Shown: positions 1 through 7,009 of the stretch, in pieces
Position numbering within the stretch: the first letter of the stretch is position 1
Layout of the letters: the number at the start of each line of letters is the position of its first letter
NCBI GenBank assembly: GCA_024640665.1
Contig: JAHEEO010000140.1
Span: 1-8,162, forward strand
Direction: 5' to 3'
From: Rhodospirillales bacterium
GTDB lineage: Bacteria; Pseudomonadota; Gammaproteobacteria; Steroidobacterales; Rariloculaceae
Length of the DNA: 8,162 bases
The notes under the pieces: generated by a model
The model's input: the letters and a program-made list of their open reading frames with translations, nothing else
What the model was told of the DNA's origin: nothing
The model's database searches: none
Position numbers and translations under genes: made by a program

Positions 1-549
1 AAGCGCAACCGTGTCACGTGATCTGTCCATGCCGAATTTGTCGAACAATCTATCCTGCTGCCCGGGGTCGACACGCATCGACGGTTGAGGAATGGGGCCT
101 ATTGCTGCGCCTCGCGGCAAGCCGAGTGCAATGAACCTTTTTACGGTTTGGTTCAAGTATGTTGGGTCGAACGGCCGCATGTCGGTGAGCAAGCCATAGC
201 GGTATTCGCCCCGAAAACCAATGCGCTCGGGTATGCGCGCAAAAAATGGAACCAACGCAGCCTTTAACGAGCGAGGCAGAATGATCGCGCGACTATAGGC
301 TTGCGATTGCAGCTGCTTGCCAAGTTTTCTCCGGGCAAGAAGGCCGAACTCTCCGTGACCCATGCCGACATTGATACCGCGTCTAATTTCGGGCATGCGC
401 TCGAGCAGCGGCAAACACCACGAAGGAGCCAGAACATCGATCGTAAGCGCGGGCTGCTCGCTGCGGAGTTGCTTGAACAACGACTGCGCCATCACCATGT
501 CGCCGATCCACGCTGGACCAACGATTAAAACTCCGCCACGCGAGCTCAC
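1..549 (-). CDS. waaF: LPS heptosyltransferase II (partial, C-terminus missing)
   Basis: This enzyme transfers the second L-glycero-D-manno-heptose from ADP-heptose onto heptose I of the Kdo2-lipid A inner core, at the cytoplasmic face of the inner membrane. The 183 visible codons match the N-terminal half of GT9-family WaaF: a first strand and loop VGPAWIGDM (residues 10-18, with the conserved Asp at 17), then DVLAPSWCLPLLERMPEI, then LPRSLKAALVPFFARIPER, then GFRGEYRYGLLTD. E. coli WaaF is about 348 residues, so roughly half the gene, including the ADP-heptose-binding C-terminal domain, lies beyond position 1. The GTG start at 549-547 overlaps the hldD stop in a GTGA arrangement. I see no good ribosome binding site before it, so translation is probably coupled to hldD. 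The family call is secure; distinction from WaaC rests on the close match to WaaF in these blocks. Confidence 0.93.
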   Translation of the reverse strand, partial: MSSRGGVLIVGPAWIGDMVMAQSLFKQLRSEQPALTIDVLAPSWCLPLLERMPEIRRGINVGMGHGEFGLLARRKLGKQLQSQAYSRAIILPRSLKAALVPFFARIPERIGFRGEYRYGLLTDMRPFDPTYLNQTVKRFIALGLPRGAAIGPIPQPSMRVDPGQQDRLFDKFGMDRSRDTVAL

Positions 550-1493
550 GGCTGCTTGCCGAGGCAATCCAAGTAGTCTCGAATTCCATGGCGCACATCA
601 ACGAATGACTCGCTGTATCCGGTACCGCGCAGAGCCGAGATATCGGCCTCTGTAAAACTCTGATAGCGCTCTTTGAGGCCATCCGGAAACGGCACGTATT
701 GGATCTCTCCGCTGCCGTGCCAATGAATTACGGCCGCTGCAACATCGTTGAAAGTCGAGCTGGCGCCAGTACCTGCATTGAAAACACCCGAGCACTCTGG
801 GTGACCCAAAAACCAAGTGTTGAGTTTGGCGATATCCTTCACATACACGAAATCGCGCCGCTGCTCGCCAGGCCCGTAGCCATGGCTGCCCTCAAACAAG
901 CGCAGCTGCCCGCATTCCAGCAACTGCTCGTGGAAATGCAGTGCGACACTGGCCATATTGCCTTTAAAAGATTCACCTGGTCCATAGACGTTGAAATAGC
1001 GCAAGCCGACGATCTGGCTGTTCGCGGCAGGGAGCCTGCGGCGCACAACTTGATCAAACAAAAGCTTCGAGTATCCATAGACGTTCAATGGTCGTTCGAG
1101 TGCGGGATTGTCCTCCGCGAACTCCACGCTCGCGCCATACACAGCCGCCGAAGACGCATAAATCAGCGGCGTTCCGCCTGCCAGACAATACTCCAGCAAT
1201 TCCATGGAGAAGCGGTAGTTAACGTCCATCATATGACGGCCGTCCCACTCGGTCGTCACTGCGCAAGCGCCTTGGTGAAAAATCGCCTCCGGTCGAGACA
1301 ATGACCCGGCCGCTATCGCGGTGCGGAATTCGTCTTTGTCGAGATAATCGGCGATTGTCAGGCCCTGGATATTGGCAAATTTTCGCCCATCGGTAAGATC
1401 GTCGACCACGACAATATCTTCGCGGCCACTGTCATTGAGTTGCGCGACGATATTACTGCCAATAAAACCGGCGCCGCCGGTAACAACGATCAA
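546..1493 (-). CDS. hldD: ADP-L-glycero-D-manno-heptose 6-epimerase
   Basis: HldD converts ADP-D-glycero-D-manno-heptose to the L-glycero form, the last step of heptose precursor synthesis for the LPS inner core, in the cytoplasm. The 315-residue protein (E. coli about 310) is an extended short-chain dehydrogenase. It opens with the NADP-binding GGAGFIG loop (residues 6-12), has YASSAAVYG (112-120) supplying the Ser/Thr position, the YxxxK pair Y139/K143, and K177 in the SFKGNMASVA stretch, which corresponds to the second catalytic base (K178) of the E. coli enzyme. RYFNVYGPGE and RRDFVYVKD are also typical. The start is TTG at 1493-1491: an in-frame TAA lies just upstream at 1502-1500 and the Rossmann strand begins at residue 2, so no other usual start fits. 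No clear Shine-Dalgarno precedes it. It lies 19 bases after the zinc-finger gene and overlaps waaF by 4 bases, so these three probably form one transcript. Confidence 0.96.
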   Translation of the reverse strand: MIVVTGGAGFIGSNIVAQLNDSGREDIVVVDDLTDGRKFANIQGLTIADYLDKDEFRTAIAAGSLSRPEAIFHQGACAVTTEWDGRHMMDVNYRFSMELLEYCLAGGTPLIYASSAAVYGASVEFAEDNPALERPLNVYGYSKLLFDQVVRRRLPAANSQIVGLRYFNVYGPGESFKGNMASVALHFHEQLLECGQLRLFEGSHGYGPGEQRRDFVYVKDIAKLNTWFLGHPECSGVFNAGTGASSTFNDVAAAVIHWHGSGEIQYVPFPDGLKERYQSFTEADISALRGTGYSESFVDVRHGIRDYLDCLGKQP

Positions 1494-1512
1494 CTTCGGT
1501 TACCCGGGCCGG

Positions 1513-1725
1513 TCATTCTTTCACAAGCACATAGCTTGCACTGCAGTAGGGACATGTCGCCTCGCCAGTGGCTTCAATAGGCAGAAACACCTTGGGGTGC
1601 GAATTCCAAAGATAGCTGTCGGGCATCGGGCAGTGCAGCGGCAAATCATCAGCCGTAACCCGATAAGAACGTTCGGCATTTGCCGCGTGAAGGTTTTCAG
1701 TGACCGCACCATGACGTTGACGCAC
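1513..1725 (-). CDS. CHCC zinc-finger domain protein
   Basis: This small protein (70 residues from the chosen start) belongs to the zf-CHCC family (Pfam PF10276), whose fold resembles the C-terminal domain of mitochondrial complex I subunit NDUFS6. Visible landmarks are the block YRVTADDLPLHCPMP, then LWNSHPKVFLPIE, then CPYC. Likely zinc ligands are C32, H43, C58 and C61. The bacterial role is not established; the family often sits near ilvE, glnE or LPS core genes. I place the start at GTG 1725-1723, because GGAG sits exactly seven bases upstream (1733-1736). An in-frame ATG at 1740-1738 would add five residues but lies only a few bases after a TATAAT box and has no ribosome binding site. 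hldD starts 19 bases downstream. The family call is firm, the exact start moderately so. Confidence 0.88.
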   Translation of the reverse strand: MRQRHGAVTENLHAANAERSYRVTADDLPLHCPMPDSYLWNSHPKVFLPIEATGEATCPYCSASYVLVKE

Positions 1726-1732
1726 ACCGTTT

Positions 1733-1736
1733 CTCC
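1733..1736 (-). promoter_or_regulatory. Ribosome binding site deciding the zinc-finger gene start
   Basis: On the minus strand GGAG is followed by seven bases and then GTG at 1725-1723, which is ideal Shine-Dalgarno spacing. The alternative ATG at 1740 lies upstream of this motif and cannot use it, so the motif favours the GTG start. Confidence 0.6.
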
Positions 1737-1752
1737 GCATCTAAATGTGTAG

Positions 1753-1758
1753 ATTATA
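1753..1758 (-). promoter_or_regulatory. Candidate sigma-70 -10 box ahead of zinc-finger/hldD/waaF
   Basis: The glnE to zinc-finger gap contains a perfect TATAAT on the minus strand. Transcription from it would start near 1746-1748, giving a leader of about 20 bases before the GTG start with the ribosome binding site inside it. No recognisable -35 hexamer lies 15-19 bases upstream (TGAGTG at 17 bases is poor; TTGGCT lies 22 bases away), and there is no TGn extension. It would be an internal promoter allowing the LPS genes to be expressed apart from glnE. This is inferred from sequence only. Confidence 0.45.
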
Positions 1759-1778
1759 CTCGGCCTGACGTTCAGCAC

Positions 1779-4592
1779 TCAGCCAAATACAACAGCCCAA
1801 GTCTGGGTAATGAATTCTCGCTCACTCTCAAATTGATCGGCAGGGACCACTCGGGCGCGATTGTCGAGCGCGGAGTCATGAATGAACCTGCGCAGCCGCA
1901 GGTAGCAGTCCTTGAGCTTATCGGCAGTCTGCTGTTCGAGTATGCCGTGGCTCGCCAATGCGTCAAGCTGGCGGATATTATCCGGATGAGTGACGAGTTC
2001 TGGCTGTGTATGCGCGTGACTCAGCACCAAATAGTCCACCAGAAACTCGATGTCGGCCAGCCCGCCTGGGTCCTGCTTCACATCAAAAGAACCGGCCTCG
2101 CTTTGCGACAGATTGTCGCGCATCCGTTGGCGCATATTGGAGATTTCTTTTCTCAAGTGTTCGCCATCGACCTGTCGCGTTAGCACACTCGTGCGAATAC
2201 GATTGAACTCGTCGCAGAGCTCAGGCGGTCCCGCCACTGGCCGACTTCGCAGCAGCGCCTGATGCTCCCAAACCCAGGCAGCTTCGAGCTGATACCGCTC
2301 GAAACTGCTGATACTCGTTACTAACTGACCGGACTCGCCACTGGGCCGCAAACGAGTGTCGATCTCATAGAGTCGTCCGGCGGACGTCTGAATCGACAGA
2401 ATATTGATGAGTCGCTGCGTCAGGCGGACAAAAAACACTGGGTTTGGCAGCGGCCGGGAGCCATCCGTGTGTTCTTGAACATCGATGGGATCGTGAACGA
2501 ATACCAAGTCGAGATCAGACCCGTAGCCCAGCTCCAGCCCGCCTAGCTTGCCATATGCGATTACGGCAAGACCCGGTTCGCGATCGCCATTCACGGATGC
2601 GGGGCTACCATGTTTTGCGCGCATTTCCGTCCAAGCCAACTTGAGCGCAAATTCGATGCAGCGTTCGGCCGTGTCCGTTAACCGATCGCTCACTTGCATT
2701 ATTGGAAGGTGACCAAGCGTGTCGTTGATTGCGGTGCGAAAGTTTGCTGCGGCCTGGAATTGCCGAATCGCATCCAGCGATGTCTCTATATCGTCTGTAT
2801 CTATCTGTGCCAGTCTTCGCTGGAATAGCTGACGCGACTCTTGGCGCGTCAACGGCGCTTCGAATACCCGCGCATCGAGTAATTCATCGAGGAGAATTGG
2901 CCTTTCAGCCACTTGCGAGCACAGACGTTCGCTGCGCTTCGCCAGCGCGATCAGGTTTTCCAGTGCGTCCTGGTTTTCAGAAATCAGAGCTAGATAAGCA
3001 CTGCGGCGACAAGTGGCCTCGTATATCGGCAATATTCGTCGCAATACAGTGGCACCATCAGCATCGTCACTAAGGCGAGTAAGCGTTTTGGCCAGCACAT
3101 CGATAAGCCGTTCCTGGCTGTGCTCATCCATGTGTGAGTAAAGCGAACCGTTACGCAGTGCGCTCAGCGCGGCGATCGCGTCGTCGCGACTGGACACTGA
3201 CTGATCAGACTCCAGCCCGACCAGCTGATCTAGATCTCCGCTTTCCCATATCGACCTGAATGGCGCGACGACATCTGTCTCAGCAGCATCGGCAACGACA
3301 TCATCGAAAGCAGCGGCAACTTGCTTACGGATCTCCGCCAGATGTGCACTCATAGCGGACCATGACGGCTCATGCATAGCGTAACTTAGTCGCGCTCGCT
3401 CTTCTTCGTCCGTCGGCAGCAAATGCGTTTGCCAGTCTTCGAGCGCTTGCAGTCTGTTTTCGGTCTGCCGCAAGTAGAGGTATGCCGCCTCGAGCGCATG
3501 CACGGTTGCTTCGCTGAGCATACGTTCGCCTGCCAAACGCGGCAGCGCGCGCAACAAGGATCTCTCACGCAAATCTGGATCGCTGCCGCCACGTACGAGC
3601 TGATGCGCTTGCACAATGAACTCGATCTCGCGAATACCGCCAGGGCCGAGCTTGACGTTGTCGACCATGTCACGGCGTTCGACTTCCTGACGAATCAGTC
3701 GCTTGATTTGTCGCAATGCGTCAATAACGCCAAAGTCGAGGTAACGCCGGTAAACATACGGAGTCAATACTTCGCCAAACAACGCAGACTCATACTCTGG
3801 CTCATTCAACAAACGTGATTTTAAATACGCGTAGCGCTCCCAATCGCGTCCGTTGCTGACCAGGTATGACTCGAGGGCACTGACACCGATTGCAAGCGGC
3901 CCACTGGCGCCAAATGGCCGCAGTCGTGTATCGGTTCGGTAGACGATGCCGTCGGCTGTTCGTTCGTCGAGCAGTTTGATGATCTGCTGCGCCAGACGAA
4001 TGAAATAAGGCTGCACTTCCGCAGCCACAACATCGTCGTCTGGAAAAGTGAATATCAAGTCGATGTCGGATGAAAAATTCAGCTCCCGCCCGCCCAGCTT
4101 GCCCATCGCAAGGATGAGCATCGGCGGCGGTTGCATCTCGGCGAAGTACTGCTTGGCAAATCTCGCATCAATTAAGCGTTTTGCAGAGTTCAGCGCACTA
4201 TTAACCAGCCCATCAGCAAGCGCTGAGAGATTAGCCAGCTCCGTGGCTATATCGTCGATGCCAGCAATGCCACGCCACGCGATTCGCGCCATCTCGATAT
4301 TGCGCACGCGACGCAACGCCGCCATTACGGCGGATTCTGATGGCTCATCCGTCTCCAGCATCCGTTCAACGGCGGACGTGCTCAACAGGGTGTCATCCGC
4401 CAATCTGTCAATAAGCAGCTGGCCGTGTCGTTCCAGCACATCCAGCACGAATTCACTGGACACGAGCACCCGCGTTGCTGAGTTGCTCAGCGACTCTGGC
4501 AAAGTGAAGTCATGAGGCGCAAGCCGCTGCCTAACGGTTTCGAATCGCGGCTCAAGCAGCGGCGGCAAGTCGGCTGGTTTCGTGAACTCCAT
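1779..4592 (-). CDS. glnE: Bifunctional glutamine synthetase adenylyltransferase/deadenylase
   Basis: GlnE attaches AMP to and removes AMP from a tyrosine of glutamine synthetase, matching ammonia assimilation to nitrogen status; in characterised bacteria it responds to PII protein and glutamine. At 937 residues it is full length (E. coli 946). Both nucleotidyltransferase domains are intact. The N-terminal one, of the deadenylylating type, has GKLGGRELNFSSDIDLIF at 164-181 with metal-binding D176 and D178, followed by RTDTRLRPFG (219-228) and GPGGIREIEF (316-325). The C-terminal adenylylating domain has GKLGGLELGYGSDLDLVF at 681-698 with D693 and D695, then IDTRLRPSGESGQL (744-757) and DPGGLADIEF (841-850). 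The ATG start is preceded by AGGT five bases upstream, a modest binding site, and the protein begins where relatives do. The gene stands 145 bases from its upstream neighbour and 53 bases before the zinc-finger gene. No frameshift or missing key residue is seen. Confidence 0.97.
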   Translation of the reverse strand: MEFTKPADLPPLLEPRFETVRQRLAPHDFTLPESLSNSATRVLVSSEFVLDVLERHGQLLIDRLADDTLLSTSAVERMLETDEPSESAVMAALRRVRNIEMARIAWRGIAGIDDIATELANLSALADGLVNSALNSAKRLIDARFAKQYFAEMQPPPMLILAMGKLGGRELNFSSDIDLIFTFPDDDVVAAEVQPYFIRLAQQIIKLLDERTADGIVYRTDTRLRPFGASGPLAIGVSALESYLVSNGRDWERYAYLKSRLLNEPEYESALFGEVLTPYVYRRYLDFGVIDALRQIKRLIRQEVERRDMVDNVKLGPGGIREIEFIVQAHQLVRGGSDPDLRERSLLRALPRLAGERMLSEATVHALEAAYLYLRQTENRLQALEDWQTHLLPTDEEERARLSYAMHEPSWSAMSAHLAEIRKQVAAAFDDVVADAAETDVVAPFRSIWESGDLDQLVGLESDQSVSSRDDAIAALSALRNGSLYSHMDEHSQERLIDVLAKTLTRLSDDADGATVLRRILPIYEATCRRSAYLALISENQDALENLIALAKRSERLCSQVAERPILLDELLDARVFEAPLTRQESRQLFQRRLAQIDTDDIETSLDAIRQFQAAANFRTAINDTLGHLPIMQVSDRLTDTAERCIEFALKLAWTEMRAKHGSPASVNGDREPGLAVIAYGKLGGLELGYGSDLDLVFVHDPIDVQEHTDGSRPLPNPVFFVRLTQRLINILSIQTSAGRLYEIDTRLRPSGESGQLVTSISSFERYQLEAAWVWEHQALLRSRPVAGPPELCDEFNRIRTSVLTRQVDGEHLRKEISNMRQRMRDNLSQSEAGSFDVKQDPGGLADIEFLVDYLVLSHAHTQPELVTHPDNIRQLDALASHGILEQQTADKLKDCYLRLRRFIHDSALDNRARVVPADQFESEREFITQTWAVVFG

Positions 4593-4737
4593 TTCCGACC
4601 TATACCTTACGACTTAACGGTTTGAGCGGCAGCTGCGGCCAAATGCACTTTTGGACCATCCGCGCGGGAATGCGACGGCGAACTCGGACGCCAATAGCCC
4701 GAGTCATGTGCAGACGGCTTGGTTTTCAGTCGTGTTG
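4593..4737. other. Intergenic region upstream of glnE
   Basis: This 145-base gap separates the secreted unknown protein from glnE. It contains two weak inverted repeats: ACTCGG/CCGAGT at 4682-4687 and 4699-4704 with an 11-base loop, and CCAAA/TTTGG arms within 4637-4657, extendable by two pairs across a bulge. Neither is followed by a T-run on the minus strand, so neither is a convincing intrinsic terminator. No clear sigma-70 promoter for glnE was recognised, although one would be expected here if glnE is not read through from upstream. Confidence 0.35.
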
Positions 4738-5523
4738 CTAATCCAACAATGACTCAAGATCGGACAAAACATCATCTTCAGATTCTTCTTCGCGCAAGGA
4801 CGGATCTGCGAATGGTAAATCATCTAATGTCGCCCCGGCGTACTTAGCCATCTCTTCATCCGGGTTTGCCATGATCTGATCGTGGCCGCCAAACATACTG
4901 CCGCGCCGAAACGTTGGAGTAGTAATGTAGGCTTCAATATCTGCGGTAGTTCCATCGACTACGGTCACTGTCATCATTGCTGTTTCGCCGCCGATGCCGA
5001 AATTGAGTGCCCGCACCGCGCCGCTCGGCGCGATAATCTGCATGCGCGTAAATGCAACTGCATCTACGCCGAGCCGAGCCGCCAGTAATTTCACGGTATC
5101 CCCCGCGTTATACCGACGCTGCTGGACATGCTTAGACTTTTTGAGCCGCGCCTGCACATTCGTCATCATTTCGGTGAATCTTCGATTCGCGTCGACCACC
5201 AGCTCCTGCAACTGCGGATCTTGGCTGATCGCCTCAGCATCAACGATGCTGACGTCGTAGTCTTTAGCCCGAAACTCGGCCGCTACGGCATCCGTCAAAT
5301 GCGACTCGAGCTGACCGCTTTCTTCAACCTGAGCTTCGCGTCTAATCATGCGTTGTTTGGTTAACTCAACCTGCGAAGGCAGCACAACGATGCTGACGGG
5401 GCGAGTCGAACCTGCTTCGAATTCATCGGTTGCATGCACTTCAGCAAGCAAATCAGTCGGCGCCAATATGATCAATAACGAAAATGCAATCGCACTCATG
5501 CAGACATGCTTAATCGCGCTCAT
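4738..5523 (-). CDS. Secreted protein of unknown function, coupled to M48 protease
   Basis: I do not recognise this 261-residue protein by name. The start is ATG 5523-5521, chosen because AGGAG lies seven bases upstream and a signal peptide follows at once: Lys5, a hydrophobic stretch at about 9-26, and likely cleavage after LLA (27) or VHA (31). No lipobox Cys is visible at the cleavage site, so a soluble periplasmic protein is likely. The mature part alternates strands and helices: VSIVVLPSQVEL (43-54), a helix (about 70-87), YDVSIVDAEA, a long helix around 104-130, then LAARLGVDAVAFTRMQII (147-164) and TAMMTVTVVDGTT (181-193). This order loosely recalls CsgG/GNA1162/LpoB-type envelope proteins, which is an inference from pattern only. 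The C-terminus (about 234-261) is strongly acidic. It overlaps the protease gene by 14 bases, suggesting co-translation and a related envelope role. Confidence 0.82.
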   Translation of the reverse strand: MSAIKHVCMSAIAFSLLIILAPTDLLAEVHATDEFEAGSTRPVSIVVLPSQVELTKQRMIRREAQVEESGQLESHLTDAVAAEFRAKDYDVSIVDAEAISQDPQLQELVVDANRRFTEMMTNVQARLKKSKHVQQRRYNAGDTVKLLAARLGVDAVAFTRMQIIAPSGAVRALNFGIGGETAMMTVTVVDGTTADIEAYITTPTFRRGSMFGGHDQIMANPDEEMAKYAGATLDDLPFADPSLREEESEDDVLSDLESLLD

Positions 5524-6802
5524 TGGAATTCTCCTGTTGTTGCAGCAAATCGCGGATCTCCGCGAGCTTTGTAACGATGACGGGACGATCAAAGGCATCC
5601 GGTGCCGACCGTAGGTATTCGAGGTAGGCCCGCGCAGCTTCTCGCGGCTGCCCGAGCGATTCAAAAGTCTGGCCCAGTCCACGATGCGCTGCCGCATAAG
5701 TCGGGTCGCGGTCCAATATATCTAGATAGGTGATACGCGCTTGTTCCAGGTTGGCCGCGAATGCCTGCTGACCGGCTTCTGTCTCAAGTTGGATTTCAGC
5801 GCGCTCCTCGCGAGTCCGCCAGACGCGACGGCGCAAATTGCGTCGCGTGTCGCGCTTAGTGAACTCTTGAGGCGCAAACTCTGCTCGGGGACCAAGCACT
5901 CTCCAGGCGTCACCAAGCAACATGCGGATATTCATGTCGTTGGGGTAGCGCTCTAAAAGATCCTGTGCCAGCGCGATCGCAGTGTATGGATAGTCATCCT
6001 GGATGTAGTCGCGAAGTGTCGTTGCGCGGAGAGAATAGGCAATGCTGTCGAAGAACTCTGGGTCCCGATCTCGTCGAGGCATGTTGGCCACAATTGCTCG
6101 ACTTGTTGCGGCTCGGTCTTCAGGGTCGGGATGAGTTGTCCAGATCGTCGCGATACGGGGATCCAGCCCCTCAAAATCTTCAGCCAAAATGTCCAGCAAT
6201 TCTGGCATTGCGTGAGGGTCGTATCGAGAGTCCGCAAGCATGAGAGGAGCGCGATCATCGGCTTCCTGCTCCAAATGGCGGCTATAACGAAGCTGGCCCA
6301 TCAGCGACGCGAGACCACCCACAAGAATTTGAATAGTCAGACGTTTGGCGGTTATTCGATGACTGAGAATCGTGTGATGACCCGCGACGTGCGATATTTC
6401 GTGCGCGAGCAATGCGGCCAATTGAGATTCATCCACCATTCGAGCCAGCATGCCGGTGTGGACATAAATATGCCCATTCGGTAGCGCGAACGCGTTAGGC
6501 GAAGGATCGCGCAAGACAAAAAACTCATAATTATAGTAATCATCGGTAGGCTCGGGTGCGAGTTCATGACCAATGCGACGCACTAACGCGAGAAGCTGTT
6601 CATCCTCATAGAGCAAAGAACGCCGCTCAAACATACCCTGGTATTGCGCAGAAGTTTCGATCAAGTCGTTGTGTTCGCGCGCACGCAGTTCAAGCGACTC
6701 ATAGACACCACTTTGCGCTAGCGCAGCACCGCTTAGCAGCCAAGTGACCGCACAGCAAAGGCTGCGACACAATCGCGCAATTTGTCGATGTGTGTGTCTC
6801 AT
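5510..6802 (-). CDS. M48 family metalloprotease with TPR-like C-terminus, BepA-like
   Basis: This is a zinc metalloprotease with an export signal, 430 residues from the chosen start, similar in layout to E. coli BepA (487 residues), which assembles or degrades outer membrane proteins in the periplasm. A signal peptide spans about residues 1-29, with cleavage likely after GAALA. The family motif NAFALPNGHIYVHTGML is at 103-119, the zinc motif HEISH at 134-138 (catalytic E135), and the third ligand E178 lies in the EQEAD motif (178-182). The C-terminal third has helical repeat-like segments near 273-303 and 355-400 (YLDILDRDPTYAAAHRGLGQTFESLG is typical TPR), separated by a very arginine-rich stretch at 317-334. 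I chose ATG 6802 because the signal peptide begins there; ATGs at 6826 and 6844 are in frame, and none has a strong ribosome binding site. The 3' end overlaps the next secreted protein gene by 14 bases. Whether it is a true BepA orthologue or another M48 subgroup is uncertain. Confidence 0.9.
   Translation of the reverse strand: MRHTHRQIARLCRSLCCAVTWLLSGAALAQSGVYESLELRAREHNDLIETSAQYQGMFERRSLLYEDEQLLALVRRIGHELAPEPTDDYYNYEFFVLRDPSPNAFALPNGHIYVHTGMLARMVDESQLAALLAHEISHVAGHHTILSHRITAKRLTIQILVGGLASLMGQLRYSRHLEQEADDRAPLMLADSRYDPHAMPELLDILAEDFEGLDPRIATIWTTHPDPEDRAATSRAIVANMPRRDRDPEFFDSIAYSLRATTLRDYIQDDYPYTAIALAQDLLERYPNDMNIRMLLGDAWRVLGPRAEFAPQEFTKRDTRRNLRRRVWRTREERAEIQLETEAGQQAFAANLEQARITYLDILDRDPTYAAAHRGLGQTFESLGQPREAARAYLEYLRSAPDAFDRPVIVTKLAEIRDLLQQQENSNERD
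5531..5535 (-). promoter_or_regulatory. Ribosome binding site for the secreted unknown protein
   Basis: AGGAG on the minus strand lies seven bases before ATG 5523-5521, inside the last codons of the protease gene. It rules in this start over a longer in-frame reading from 5697, whose extra 58 residues would run through the protease coding sequence and hide the signal peptide. Confidence 0.75.
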
Positions 6803-6905
6803 GGCTCGAATATACTCATCATGCATATAAAAACAACGTACCAAGTATTAGTACCGAGCACTAGCAGCGGAGCGTGTCCCGCCGACGCATGATCGCTGGC
6901 ACAGC

Positions 6906-7004
6906 GCAAAGCAGACATTTACACAACGACTGCGCCGAAACCGGTCGCTAGCGCACAAAAAAAGGCCCTGCAAAGCAGGGCCTTTTCCAGTTACTGCAAA
7001 GCAG
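6906..7004. repeat. Three copies of GCAAAGCAG around the groL terminator
   Basis: The 9-mer GCAAAGCAG occurs on the plus strand at 6906-6914, 6970-6978 and 6996-7004. The second copy forms the loop and upper stem of the terminator. The third sits in a small perfect inverted repeat ACTGC-AAA-GCAGT (6993-7005) between the groL stop and the terminator. The second and third share the 11-mer CTGCAAAGCAG. The first copy has no pairing partner. Confidence 0.6.
6957..6986 (-). terminator. Rho-independent terminator after groL
   Basis: On the minus strand a perfect 12-base-pair stem (AAAAGGCCCTGC pairing with GCAGGGCCTTTT) closes a TTT loop and runs directly into seven Ts (6963-6957). It begins 23 bases after the groL stop codon. 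This ends the groL transcript and separates it from the protease gene. Confidence 0.95.
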
Positions 7005-7009
7005 TGAAC

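Noticed and set aside
699..1304. A 201-codon plus-strand open frame opposite hldD
   Set aside because: It lies entirely antisense to a clear hldD gene, has no recognisable domain and shows the mixed composition of a shadow frame.
1521..1778. An 85-codon minus-strand frame overlapping the zinc-finger gene
   Set aside because: It is an alternative frame of the zinc-finger gene without the CHCC motif; the other frame matches a known family.
4048..4515. A 155-codon plus-strand open frame opposite the start of glnE
   Set aside because: It is serine- and alanine-rich low-complexity antisense sequence to glnE, which is intact and full length.
4682..4704. Inverted repeat ACTCGG/CCGAGT as a terminator after the secreted protein gene
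   Set aside because: The stem is only six pairs with an 11-base loop and no T-run follows on the minus strand.
5524..5697. A longer start for the secreted unknown protein, adding 58 residues
   Set aside because: The extension lies inside the protease gene, would bury the signal peptide, and the ATG at 5523 has an excellent ribosome binding site.
6809..6836. Possible promoter for the protease gene (TTGTTT, 16 bases, TATATT on the minus strand)
   Set aside because: Its transcription start would fall almost on the ATG at 6802, requiring a leaderless message, and the surrounding sequence is AT-rich enough for a chance match.
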